From positions 1-64,000 of the forward strand of contig CALMSX010000048.1 in NCBI GenBank assembly GCA_937872515.1: DNA of 64,000 nucleotides, in the 5' to 3' direction. Position numbers and translations under genes: made by a program. The notes under the pieces are model-generated. The model saw only the letters and a program-made list of their open reading frames with translations. It searched no databases and had not been told where the DNA came from. Source of the DNA: an uncultured Bacteroidota bacterium. Lineage in GTDB: Bacteria > Bacteroidota > Bacteroidia > Chitinophagales > Saprospiraceae. The first letter of the stretch is position 1; each line of letters starts with the position of its first letter. Of this stretch, positions 44,457 through 52,594 are shown piece after piece.

Positions 44457-45223
44457 TATAAATCTTTTTTCCTGAACCGGAGACCGGAAATCAAGAGTGG
44501 AGTAGCAGCCCATAAAACCAAGAGGGCCATCGAGATCATTTCTCCGCTTCTAGACCCAAAAAAATCCCTAAATAATGCACCAGTAAAACCCATTAATGCG
44601 GAAACATCCAATCTCAAGAGAATCATAATTCGAGCCAAATCAATAGGACTGAGAGAAGTAAGGCCAATCATCGTCTTCTCAATCGGATAGTCCGAAAACT
44701 GAAACATTAAAAGCAACATTAATCCATCAAATAAGACTGCAAAAAACAACCATACCAAAATGGCCAATCCAATACCTCTGGCCTTATCTCGAGTCATTAC
44801 AGTCACCAACATAGCCAGCGAAACAAAAACAAAAGTTATAAGTAATCCAGTTGTTATCAGGATCAAACTCATTCCTAAATCAGCGAAAAAAAGCAAAGGC
44901 AGACCAGCTCCAATCATAAAAGCAGCAGCAAGAGCCAGTGACAAACCTGTATAAAACCCCAGCCATATGTCTCTTCGTTTGAGTGGTTGGCTCACCAAAA
45001 GCTCAATAAATTCAGCAGAATTATATAAATAGATAGTTGAAAAAATTACAGAAAAGAGTGGAACCAATAATAAAACTACATTGGTAAGGGATAAAACACC
45101 CTTTGCACTGTTATCTTCAAGACTAAACAGACTCCATGACAAAACAGCCAATATTATCGCGTAAGCCAATACCAATCTGTTTTTAATAATATCTAAGATT
45201 ACATATTTTAATATTCTAATCAT
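44456..45223 (-). CDS. nosY: NosY, ABC permease for NosZ maturation
   Basis: A 255-residue membrane protein with six predicted helices (about 7-27, 40-62, 88-112, 120-145, 155-180, 228-248). It is the permease partner of NosF and overlaps its stop by 4 nt (ATGA). The NosFY(D) complex supplies sulfur or copper-site assembly functions for the CuZ centre of nitrous oxide reductase. It is last in the minus-strand nos operon, next to a bidirectional terminator. Identity rests on fold plus gene order. Confidence 0.9.
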   Translation of the reverse strand: MIRILKYVILDIIKNRLVLAYAIILAVLSWSLFSLEDNSAKGVLSLTNVVLLLVPLFSVIFSTIYLYNSAEFIELLVSQPLKRRDIWLGFYTGLSLALAAAFMIGAGLPLLFFADLGMSLILITTGLLITFVFVSLAMLVTVMTRDKARGIGLAILVWLFFAVLFDGLMLLLMFQFSDYPIEKTMIGLTSLSPIDLARIMILLRLDVSALMGFTGALFRDFFGSRSGEMISMALLVLWAATPLLISGLRFRKKDL

Positions 45224-45933
45224 GAGTTCACGGTTTTAGCCAATAAGGTAACAATCGCCTTTGAAATCTTTGACTCCTTGGTTTCCTCTAACAAGGCTTC
45301 TACCGACTTGTGAAACAAAATTCTGCCCTCCTGCATAAAAATAATTTGAGAAACAAGATCATCTAACTCACTTAAGATATGACTGGTAATTAAAACCAAT
45401 TTGCCATTAATTACTTCCTGTGATATTTTTAGCTTCAAAGTTTCTGAAGACAATGGGTCTAGGCCGGCGGTTGGTTCATCCAGTACTAAAACAGGTGGGT
45501 TAAAAAGAAAGGCTAAAGCTGCACTCACTTTTTGAATCGTGCCTCCTGACAAAGTAGCCATTTTTTTGGATTGCAGTGTTCTTAATCCAAAACTATCTAT
45601 CAAGTATTCATCATAAATAGGTTGATCAGGTCTAAGGTGTCTTACCATGTCGATGAGTTGACCTATAGTAAGATTGCCCGGATATTTACCTATTTGAGGC
45701 ATATAGCCTAATCCAGCGCGGTGTAGGTGTTGATGGATGATTTCAGCCCCATTGACGTGAATACTTCCCTCATCAGGAATGACCATGCCCAACAGGCTTT
45801 TTATCAAGGTCGTTTTGCCGCATCCATTGGGGCCGATTAGTGCTATACAATGGCCAGAAGCCATGTCAAGATTGACATTTTTTAAGACCTCCAGGCTTCC
45901 AAATCGTTTAGAAACATTCTCAAATTGAATCAT
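45220..45933 (-). CDS. nosF: NosF, ABC ATPase for NosZ maturation
   Basis: A 237-residue ABC-type ATPase: Walker A GPNGCGKTT (about 34-42), Q-loop region YMPQIGKYPG, signature LSGGTIQK (about 132-139), Walker B VLVLDEPTAGLD and the H-switch ITSHILSEL. It powers the NosFYD complex on the cytoplasmic side of the membrane. Four-nt overlaps join it to both nosD and nosY, showing tight coupling. Confidence 0.93.
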   Translation of the reverse strand: MIQFENVSKRFGSLEVLKNVNLDMASGHCIALIGPNGCGKTTLIKSLLGMVIPDEGSIHVNGAEIIHQHLHRAGLGYMPQIGKYPGNLTIGQLIDMVRHLRPDQPIYDEYLIDSFGLRTLQSKKMATLSGGTIQKVSAALAFLFNPPVLVLDEPTAGLDPLSSETLKLKISQEVINGKLVLITSHILSELDDLVSQIIFMQEGRILFHKSVEALLEETKESKISKAIVTLLAKTVNS

Positions 45934-47162
45934 AAATAAACTGGTTTCATCCTGGGTTTTTCATCAATAAAATTATCAGGTGTGATGCTGGGCATGACTT
46001 TTTCTGTTCTATCCATAAGCATTACAATAAAACTCCTGTACAACATCATAGCAGATGGATTGTTTTCTGCTATTTTAGAATACAAACTTAAAGGATGGAA
46101 GGGTATATCTCCAAAACCGTCTTTATTTAAATCATATCCTTCATATTTTTGCCAATAATTATTTTCAAATGTGTTGAGTACTAAATCTCCATTGGTGCTA
46201 ACATCAAAGGTATTACCTTTAAAGTCATTCTGTAAAATCCTATTATCCATACAACTCGCCTGGATTTTCATGCCCCATCCATTGTCATCAAAAGTATTTT
46301 CAACAATATCTGCCCTGCTAACTCCTTCCAGGTAAATACCCGCAGTATTTTTGTTGAAATAGTTGTTAAGAATATTACAATCTGAAATCTCTTTTAATAG
46401 CAAGCCATAAGAAGCATCACCCCAATTTTCAACAAAATGATTATTGATCATTAATACCCTTTTAGTAAACATAACCGCAACGCCTGATCCGTTTTCCCTG
46501 AACACATTTGAAATGTAGGCATCGTCATTCGAAAACATGAAGTGAAGCCCATATCTTATGTTGTTGTGTGACCTATTTCGCCAGATAACAGAATGAGTTA
46601 CAAACTCAAAGTAGATACCATCTCTGTGTCCACATATTTCATTTCCAATAATTTGCAAACTATCGCTCTTCCAGCAATGAATACCATTGCCAATCATCTG
46701 TTCATCTTTGCCGTACGCTCTTATCTTGTTGCCTCTTATTACACATTTTTTACTGTATTGGAGGTAGATGCCGAAAAAATTATCCTCTAACTTATTTCCA
46801 ATTATATTCACATGAGAAGCGTCATATACTTTAATAGCAGCTGGATCTTCGAGGGATGCATAATTAGAACCTTTTACGACCAGTCCGCTGATCAAAACAT
46901 TACTTGCCTTAACAGATAAAATCTCAACTTTTTTTTCGCCATCCAGTACAGGCCACCCAATACCAATTAGAGATATCGGCTTATCGATGATTAAATTCCC
47001 TTCACTGTATTGGCCAGAATGAATCAAAATTGTGTCTCCTGCACTTGCAGCTTTAAAGGCAAGCGATAATTTTTGAAAGGTAAAATTTTTACCAACATTT
47101 AAAGTCCTGGCACTAAGAAAATATGAGAAACTTATGCAAAAAATTATTGAATATAACCGCAT
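45930..47162 (-). CDS. nosD: NosD, periplasmic beta-helix NosZ maturation protein
   Basis: 410 residues from ATG 47162, directly after the nosL stop (1-nt gap). An earlier in-frame ATG at 47264 would overlap nosL by 101 nt and lacks the signal peptide at its N-terminus. The signal (about 1-18) is followed by a right-handed parallel beta-helix (about 60-340) with repeated N-x-I/F-x-x-N coils such as GNGIHCWKSDSLQIIGNEI. NosD works with NosF and NosY in building the copper-sulfur centre of NosZ. It overlaps nosF by 4 nt. Confidence 0.93.
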   Translation of the reverse strand: MRLYSIIFCISFSYFLSARTLNVGKNFTFQKLSLAFKAASAGDTILIHSGQYSEGNLIIDKPISLIGIGWPVLDGEKKVEILSVKASNVLISGLVVKGSNYASLEDPAAIKVYDASHVNIIGNKLEDNFFGIYLQYSKKCVIRGNKIRAYGKDEQMIGNGIHCWKSDSLQIIGNEICGHRDGIYFEFVTHSVIWRNRSHNNIRYGLHFMFSNDDAYISNVFRENGSGVAVMFTKRVLMINNHFVENWGDASYGLLLKEISDCNILNNYFNKNTAGIYLEGVSRADIVENTFDDNGWGMKIQASCMDNRILQNDFKGNTFDVSTNGDLVLNTFENNYWQKYEGYDLNKDGFGDIPFHPLSLYSKIAENNPSAMMLYRSFIVMLMDRTEKVMPSITPDNFIDEKPRMKPVYL

Positions 47163-47163
47163 A

Positions 47164-48177
47164 CTATTGAGCAAAAATAATACCCCTGTCAATTTGTATG
47201 CCCTTCCATACTTCATTGTATTCTTGTAGTTGTTTTTCATCTCTGAATGCTGCAATATTTCCACGCATTGGGCTTTGTATGGCGTCTCCTTGCACGAAAA
47301 CCAATGAATCCAGAGGAGTCAGGTGCCCAGGATCCGCATAATCACAAATATATACTTCTGCTTTTGGATCTGCAACTAAATCTGACACATAGGCTTGGAG
47401 ACACAAAACATCATCAAATTTGTATACCCTACCTTTGCCCGTAATCAATTCTGCCGCAAAACGAGTATCAGCAATGTTCATTTTACAATGGTGACAAAGA
47501 TCCTTATGAACTTCGATGGGTTCAGGCCCAGATGGACCGCAAGCGCCCAATAAAAGAGAAATCACCATAAAAAATGTTACTTTAGCCACTGTACCAGAAG
47601 GAAATTTATTTTTCTTAAATTCTAGGTAAGAAGCAACCACCATTAACAAGCCCGCCAAAATAAACAACCAGCCACCAATATCGGGAATCGAATATGCACC
47701 AAAATTCAATAACTGTTTAAATCCGATAAGCGGAGGCTGATAAGCCATTCCAGGTACAACAATGGCTGCATTGGGATCTAAGTTATGCCCATATTCATAC
47801 TCCCATCTCCAGAAATCGTACATCGCCAACATACCAAAAGAAACAAACAGAGCGAGGACAATGTATATCCATTTTTTATTGCCAAAAAAGGCAGACAGGA
47901 TGGCAATCAAAGCAAAAAAACCGATAATGTAGGGCAATACAGTGAACTCAACAAATTCTTCGGCATGCAAAGTTTTCATTCCAATGTAGTGATTTAGTCC
48001 GTTGACAATTTCAACATCGCCCCCCAATTTATTGGCATAGATGAGCAACCTCAATCCTTCAGGATATTGAGGAGCATCAAGATCTATTCTCCAGATGGGA
48101 ACAAAAATGGATATTGCCAATGACAATCCTGCCAAAATCATGGCAATAAAAGCAAAAGCTGATAATCGTGCATTCAT
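47164..48177 (-). CDS. nosL: NosL copper chaperone fused to an N-terminal membrane domain
   Basis: 337 residues from ATG 48177; TTG 48183 is an upstream alternative. Residues 1-190 form a membrane domain with about four helices (8-28, 80-98, 104-122, 165-185). A fifth hydrophobic stretch (198-212) ends in a lipobox-like LLGAC (Cys213), followed by the NosL domain (about 220-337) with the copper-binding C228-H-H-C231-K-M233 and a C-terminal FDDVLCLQAYV region. Normal NosL is a lipoprotein of about 170-200 residues, so this is a fusion or read-together of two genes. NosL delivers copper to NosZ. The N-terminal domain may couple copper handling to the membrane. Confidence 0.9.
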   Translation of the reverse strand: MNARLSAFAFIAMILAGLSLAISIFVPIWRIDLDAPQYPEGLRLLIYANKLGGDVEIVNGLNHYIGMKTLHAEEFVEFTVLPYIIGFFALIAILSAFFGNKKWIYIVLALFVSFGMLAMYDFWRWEYEYGHNLDPNAAIVVPGMAYQPPLIGFKQLLNFGAYSIPDIGGWLFILAGLLMVVASYLEFKKNKFPSGTVAKVTFFMVISLLLGACGPSGPEPIEVHKDLCHHCKMNIADTRFAAELITGKGRVYKFDDVLCLQAYVSDLVADPKAEVYICDYADPGHLTPLDSLVFVQGDAIQSPMRGNIAAFRDEKQLQEYNEVWKGIQIDRGIIFAQ

Positions 48178-48189
48178 GATCAAAAATTT

Positions 48190-48218
48190 AGAAAAAAGGG
48201 GAAGCTAACGCTTTCCCC
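48190..48218 (-). terminator. Hairpin with U-tract between nosZ and nosL
   Basis: On the minus strand gggga-type arms (48198-48203 with 48212-48217) form a hairpin followed by a U run from the A tract at 48192-48197. It stands 13 bp before the nosL start and about 110 bp after nosZ, so it may terminate most nosCZ transcripts. Confidence 0.7.
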
Positions 48219-48329
48219 TCTGTAATATTAAATATAGGCTACCAGTTCGCAATTGAATCTAAACTCTATATTAATTGACATTCTCTATGGATTGATTGTA
48301 TGTAAACTTAAATTTACTTTTATTCTGAA

Positions 48330-50309
48330 TTACTTAGCTGGCTGTGTACTATTGCCACCCAGGGTAAAGCTGAGGGGCACCTTACTGGTTGCCGGGGACA
48401 CCCTAACATAACCTTGCATTTCCTGGTGTAAGGCGCTACAAAAGTCAGTACAGTACATTGGAAAAATACCCACTCTGTCGGGCTGCCATTTGAGGGTGGT
48501 TGTTTCACCTGGCATGATTAGCAATTCTGCATTATTGGCTCCCTTAATGCCAAACCCATGAGGAACATCCCAATCCTGTTCAAGGTTTGTAACGTGAAAA
48601 TAAACTTCATCCCCCATTCGAACACCTTCAATATTATCTGGAGAAAAGTGAGATCTGATGGCAGTCATATATACATGAACTTTATTGCCTTCCCTTACGA
48701 CCTTACTTTCGCCTTCTCCCTTAGCGGCTCTTGGATGCTTATTCTCATCGATTTTAAATAATTTAACCTGACCGTTGTTCCTGATCAGATCAGCCGGTGC
48801 AGCCTGCGCGTAATGGGGTTCACCAATGGTTGGAAAATCAAGGATGAGTTGCATCTTATCACCGCTGATATCGTACAGCTGAGCACTTTGTGACAATTCC
48901 GGCCCCGTTGGAAGATATCTGTCTTTGGTGATCTTATTATACGCAATCAAATACTTTCCAAATGGTTTTTTGGAATCACCTCCGGGAACACACAGGTGGC
49001 CTACTGAATAATAAGTTGGCACCCTGTCCAAAACTTTTAGGTCCTTGATGTTCCACTTTACCACTTCAGAAGAAACAAAGAAGGAGGTATAGGCATTGCC
49101 TTTGCCATCAAATTCGGTGTGCAAAGGTCCTAAGCCTGGCTTTTTAACCTCTCCATAAAGGGCAGCTTCATACTTTATTACATTTATGCCATCATATTCT
49201 CCTTCAAAACTTTTGTCAGCAATGGCTTTCTGCAATTTATCAAATGAAAAAACTGGAATAAGGGCAGCTAACTTACCACTGCCTACGATGTACTCGCCAC
49301 TTGGATCTACATCACAACCGTGGGGGGACTTAGGGCAAGGGATCATGTAACACAAATCCTTTAGTTCTTTGGCATTCAATACGGTCACCTCATTTTTAAT
49401 GGTGTGAGTAGCTGAATGGGTTTCATCGCTGTAAACATTGTGTGCATATCTAACAGGCACTTTTTTGCCCTTTCCTGCTTTCAGATATTCTTCTGCCTTC
49501 TTCCAGTTAACCGCCATGATAAAGTCTTTGTCTTTTTGAGATGCATTGACCTCCAGCAAGGTGTTTGCCTGTTCTGTGTTGTAACAAGAGAAAAAGAACC
49601 AACCGTGCGATTTCCCTTTGCCGGCATGGCTGAGGTCAAAATTAACTCCGGGACATTGAATCTGGAAAGCAAGGTCCATGGAGCCTGAAGTTTTGTCAAC
49701 AGAGATAAAGCTTAAATGACCTTTAAAATTTTCTTTATAAGTAGAAATGGCAACATCTCCATTAACGTTGTCAGCAGGCACAGAAAATCGCGTTCCGGCT
49801 ACTACGTATTCTGTATTTTCTGTAATAAATGGGGATGAGTGGTTACCCCCGCTATTGGGCAATTCAATGATTTCAGCAGTTCTAAAAGTTTTTAAGTCGA
49901 TCCTTGCCACCCTCGGTGTGTTATTGGCATTGCCAAACACCCATCTGCCATCCACTTCACCATTCGTTTGTGACAACTCGGGGTGGTGGAGATCATCCCA
50001 TGGAACAAAGCCGTGTGAGGTCATCAGCATTGGCTTGGTTTCTTCACTATACCCCCATCCCTTTTCAGGATCAACAGAAAAAACTGGAATGACACGCAAT
50101 AATCTGCCACTTGGTAGTCCGTAAGCGCTCATTTGACCGCTAAATCCGCCGCTTACAAAATTGTAAAACTCATCGTATTTTCCCGGTGGTACATAGGCTT
50201 TCGCCGCGGCATCCCCACTTACTGCAGTACTAGCATTTTTTGGTTTGCACGAATAAATACTTAGGATAAGGGCAAAGCAAGCCCCTCCAATCCATAGATT
50301 GAATTTCAT
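48330..50309 (-). CDS. nosZ: Nitrous oxide reductase, clade II type
   Basis: A 659-residue copper enzyme that reduces N2O to N2 in the periplasm. The N-terminus has a Sec/lipoprotein-like signal ending SIYSC (Cys21) and no twin-arginine motif, as in clade II NosZ. The seven-bladed propeller carries His of the CuZ site, seen in DLHHPELS, KSHGWFFFSC, ATHTIKNE, PKSPHGCDVDPSG, GPLHTEFD and SVGHLCVPGGD. The C-terminal cupredoxin has the CuA ligands C620, C624, H628 and M631 in YCTDFCSALHQEM and an earlier H in VPHGFGI. It is preceded by a cytochrome c gene (40 bp) and followed by the maturation genes. Confidence 0.97.
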   Translation of the reverse strand: MKFNLWIGGACFALILSIYSCKPKNASTAVSGDAAAKAYVPPGKYDEFYNFVSGGFSGQMSAYGLPSGRLLRVIPVFSVDPEKGWGYSEETKPMLMTSHGFVPWDDLHHPELSQTNGEVDGRWVFGNANNTPRVARIDLKTFRTAEIIELPNSGGNHSSPFITENTEYVVAGTRFSVPADNVNGDVAISTYKENFKGHLSFISVDKTSGSMDLAFQIQCPGVNFDLSHAGKGKSHGWFFFSCYNTEQANTLLEVNASQKDKDFIMAVNWKKAEEYLKAGKGKKVPVRYAHNVYSDETHSATHTIKNEVTVLNAKELKDLCYMIPCPKSPHGCDVDPSGEYIVGSGKLAALIPVFSFDKLQKAIADKSFEGEYDGINVIKYEAALYGEVKKPGLGPLHTEFDGKGNAYTSFFVSSEVVKWNIKDLKVLDRVPTYYSVGHLCVPGGDSKKPFGKYLIAYNKITKDRYLPTGPELSQSAQLYDISGDKMQLILDFPTIGEPHYAQAAPADLIRNNGQVKLFKIDENKHPRAAKGEGESKVVREGNKVHVYMTAIRSHFSPDNIEGVRMGDEVYFHVTNLEQDWDVPHGFGIKGANNAELLIMPGETTTLKWQPDRVGIFPMYCTDFCSALHQEMQGYVRVSPATSKVPLSFTLGGNSTQPAK

Positions 50310-50349
50310 GATTGTAGTTTTTATTGGAAATTAAAAAAGTATACTGGTA

Positions 50350-50835
50350 TTACTTTGCCCCGTCATTTTGGCGCATAAACTCAAGTACCTGGCGCGCTTC
50401 ATCATCGGTTAGATTTTGATTGGGCATTCTCACCAAACAAATTTCCAACTGTGCCTGTACTTCAGGATCCTTGTCAATCATTGGGTCTGGATTGGTTATG
50501 AAATTCATGATCCATTCGGCTTTTCTTCTTTCTGTTACGCCTTTCCACCCTGGTCCAACCAATTTTTCATTGGTCAGTTTGTGACAAGAAGCACATTTAA
50601 CGGATTGAATTTTTTGACCTCCTCCGGCCATGGTTACATCAATGGTTTCACCCATTTTCAACATTTCAGCAGTCCACTTACCCTCTCCCCTTGCAGGATC
50701 ATACGAAGCGGCATCTTTTACCATACTTTGTGCTTCAGCAGGAGCTGCAGTTGTTGTATCTGTACCAGATTTACTGCCACATGACGCCAAGACAGCACCT
50801 GCCAGTAATAAAACGATAGATTTAAACTTGTACAT
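50350..50835 (-). CDS. Cytochrome c lipoprotein of the nos operon
   Basis: A 161-residue lipoprotein (LASC, Cys19) with an Ala/Thr-rich linker and a class I cytochrome c domain: CASCH heme site (about 79-83), GPGWKGV, and a late Met in CLVRMPNQNL as sixth ligand, then DDEARQVLEFM. It is the first gene of the nosZ transcript. In clade II clusters such small cytochromes (often called NosC) are thought to bring electrons to the CuA site; this role is inferred from position. Confidence 0.92.
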   Translation of the reverse strand: MYKFKSIVLLLAGAVLASCGSKSGTDTTTAAPAEAQSMVKDAASYDPARGEGKWTAEMLKMGETIDVTMAGGGQKIQSVKCASCHKLTNEKLVGPGWKGVTERRKAEWIMNFITNPDPMIDKDPEVQAQLEICLVRMPNQNLTDDEARQVLEFMRQNDGAK

Positions 50836-50920
50836 ACGTATTAAATTTTAATATTACTGTACAAATATCGTCTTTAGGCTTCTTCTTTAAATATGACCGC
50901 AATCATAAAGAGCTTGAAAA

Positions 50921-50932
50921 TGACCAAGGTCA
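50921..50932. promoter_or_regulatory. Candidate Crp/Fnr-type operator upstream of nosC
   Basis: tgacc-aa-ggtca, a 5-2-5 inverted repeat about 86 bp before the cytochrome/nosZ start. TGACC half-sites also occur upstream of the Crp/Fnr gene (41788, 41795) and of the fasciclin gene (43748). Binding by the locus regulator is inferred. Confidence 0.45.
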
Positions 50933-51035
50933 GGTATTAGAATGATGGCGATTAGTAATGCCTTAAAAAATCAAAATCCCGACAAAATAATGGATTTTGC
51001 CGGGACCAACTTATTAGCCCATAAACACCTTAGGT

Positions 51036-51527
51036 CTATGTCTCAAGGGCTCTCTCACTTTTAATGAACTTAGAGTATAGGTAAACTTTTGTTTCCAAAA
51101 CATCCAGGTACTTGTAAATATGCGGACGAACATCTTCCCAGTCCAATCCACCAACACCCGTTGCTACACGGGGCAGTGCAAGGGAGCTAATGTTTTCACT
51201 TTCAAGTTTGGATGCCAATTGTTTCAAACATTTATCGAGGTTATGCAGGTTAGCTTTACCCGGTAATCCATGTGAATGAGTAGAAGGCGCTGCTTCCTGC
51301 ACCAATAAGCTGAAAATTTTAAAACCATCACTTCTTGTCCATTCATAAATATCCCCTGACTTCATGCGGCGAACATGACCTTCATGACGAAAGTCTTTGA
51401 CCATTTCCGGATATTTTTCACGCAGTCCGAGAGCCAAACCGGATTCAAAATGATCCAGTGGAGCTACGCTGTGTGCTATTGATTTTGCTTTTGTAAGGAG
51501 GATGTCCCCTGATACTTCTATTATCAT
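51036..51527 (-). CDS. TARG1/ALC1-like macrodomain protein
   Basis: A 163-residue single macrodomain. The opening strand VSGDILLTKAKSIAHSV, the loop ESGLALGLREKYP, and the late ALPRVATGVGGLDWEDV match the TARG1/ALC1 branch rather than the MacroD branch (which has NAAN). TARG1-type enzymes remove ADP-ribose from acidic residues or bind ADP-ribose and O-acetyl-ADP-ribose; the Asp in GGLDW corresponds to the catalytic Asp. No DarT-type toxin is next to it, so it is not an obvious antitoxin. Monocistronic on the minus strand, downstream of the VOC genes. Confidence 0.88.
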   Translation of the reverse strand: MIIEVSGDILLTKAKSIAHSVAPLDHFESGLALGLREKYPEMVKDFRHEGHVRRMKSGDIYEWTRSDGFKIFSLLVQEAAPSTHSHGLPGKANLHNLDKCLKQLASKLESENISSLALPRVATGVGGLDWEDVRPHIYKYLDVLETKVYLYSKFIKSERALET

Positions 51528-51677
51528 GAAATATTTTTACATAAAAATACTTCAACATTAATGTAAATGTATTAATTATTATCAGTTACTACAATGAGAA
51601 CAGATTTTTTATTATCTGTAGCTACCTTTAATGAAAATGTAGAAAAAATGAATGCCCCCTCCCCCGCTTGTTAAGCC

Positions 51678-52103
51678 TTAATCATCTGCCAAAAGTTGTG
51701 CAATGTCAAATTTTGTCATGTTCATAAACCTTTTCATCGTTTGGGGAGCTGTTTCCGGATTGGCCATCAATGAAGCCAGGATGGAAGGAACTACCTGCCA
51801 GGAAACGCCAAACTTATCTTTGAGCCAGCCGCATTGGCTGGTGGCACCCCCTGATGACAATTTGTGCCAGTAATAGTCAATTTCTCCCTGGTCATCGCAT
51901 TCAATCACAAAGGAAACCGCTTCGTTAAAAGCAAACATAGGGCCACCATTAAGGCCCATAAATCTCTGGCCTTTCAACTCAAAACGAACCACCAATTCGG
52001 TTGTTTCTAACATCCTACTTTCTTGGAAAATATGACAATAGTATTCTGCCGCTTCCTTGGCATTTCCATTAAACCAAAGACAGGGATAAATTGATTTTAC
52101 CAT
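51678..52103 (-). CDS. VOC-family protein (PhnB/3-demethylubiquinone methyltransferase-like)
   Basis: 141 residues from ATG 52103, 4 nt after the upstream gene's stop; ATGs at 52124 and 52151 would overlap that gene. It is a glyoxalase/bleomycin-resistance-type fold with IYPCLWFNGNAKEAAEYYCH at the N-terminus, FMGLNGGPMFAFNEAVSFVI in the middle and GWLKDKFGVSWQVVP near the end, as in the PhnB-like group. Members act as metal-dependent enzymes or binding proteins; the function is not known. It forms an operon with the next VOC gene upstream. Confidence 0.88.
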   Translation of the reverse strand: MVKSIYPCLWFNGNAKEAAEYYCHIFQESRMLETTELVVRFELKGQRFMGLNGGPMFAFNEAVSFVIECDDQGEIDYYWHKLSSGGATSQCGWLKDKFGVSWQVVPSILASLMANPETAPQTMKRFMNMTKFDIAQLLADD

Positions 52104-52107
52104 CGAC

Positions 52108-52548
52108 TTACTGCTTTTTTTCATCACAATTAAACATCCATTGAATGCCATACCTGTCTATGCATGAGCCGTAATAAACACCCCAGAACATGTCCTGTAG
52201 TTCCTGTTGAACCACACCCCCATCTGAAAGTGCTTTGAATAAGCGCTGGGTCTCAACCCTGGTATCCGGCTGAAGATTGAGGAAAACATTGTTGCCCGTA
52301 ACCAAATGAAAGCCCATTTCTTCGGGTGCATCGGTGCCCATCAATTTGTGCCCTGCGGTAATTGGCAAACATACGTGCATTACCTGATCAAGGATATTTT
52401 CCGGAATGGGCGGCATATCAGGAGAGGGAGGGATATCCCGAAATCTGGATACTGGTCCTTCATATTCACCACCAAAAACACTTTTATAGAATTCAAAAGC
52501 TTCTTCGGTCTTACCAGGAAAATTTAAATAGGTACTTACTGATGCCAT
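52108..52548 (-). CDS. VOC-family protein (PhnB-like)
   Basis: A 146-residue glyoxalase-fold protein: STYLNFPGKTEEAFEFYKSV at the N-terminus, then GHKLMGTDAPEEMGF and a C-terminal DRYGIQWMFNC. It is a homologue of the adjacent downstream VOC protein, probably a diverged duplicate, and they are separated by 4 nt. It starts 46 bp after the SRPBCC gene on the same strand. Pairs of PhnB-like and SRPBCC genes behind an AraC-type regulator are frequent in Bacteroidota; the shared function is unknown. Confidence 0.88.
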   Translation of the reverse strand: MASVSTYLNFPGKTEEAFEFYKSVFGGEYEGPVSRFRDIPPSPDMPPIPENILDQVMHVCLPITAGHKLMGTDAPEEMGFHLVTGNNVFLNLQPDTRVETQRLFKALSDGGVVQQELQDMFWGVYYGSCIDRYGIQWMFNCDEKKQ

Positions 52549-52594
52549 TTTTTTTGATTGTTTTAAGGTTAGGTAACATTTCTTCTAAGGTCAA

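Noticed and set aside
47162-47264. Longer nosD start at ATG 47264
   Set aside because: It would overlap nosL by 101 nt and hide the signal peptide that begins at ATG 47162, directly after the nosL stop.
48330-50309. Clade I, Tat-exported NosZ
   Set aside because: The N-terminus has no twin-arginine motif and ends in a Cys lipobox-like site; the cytochrome gene and lack of nosR fit clade II.
51594-51674. Short plus-strand open frame of 26 residues between the macrodomain and VOC genes
   Set aside because: No coupling, promoter or recognisable helix; composition and position look random, unlike the peptide at 20491.
52104-52151. Earlier starts for the downstream VOC gene (52124, 52151)
   Set aside because: Both lie inside the end of the upstream VOC gene; ATG 52103 starts right after its stop and gives a normal family N-terminus.
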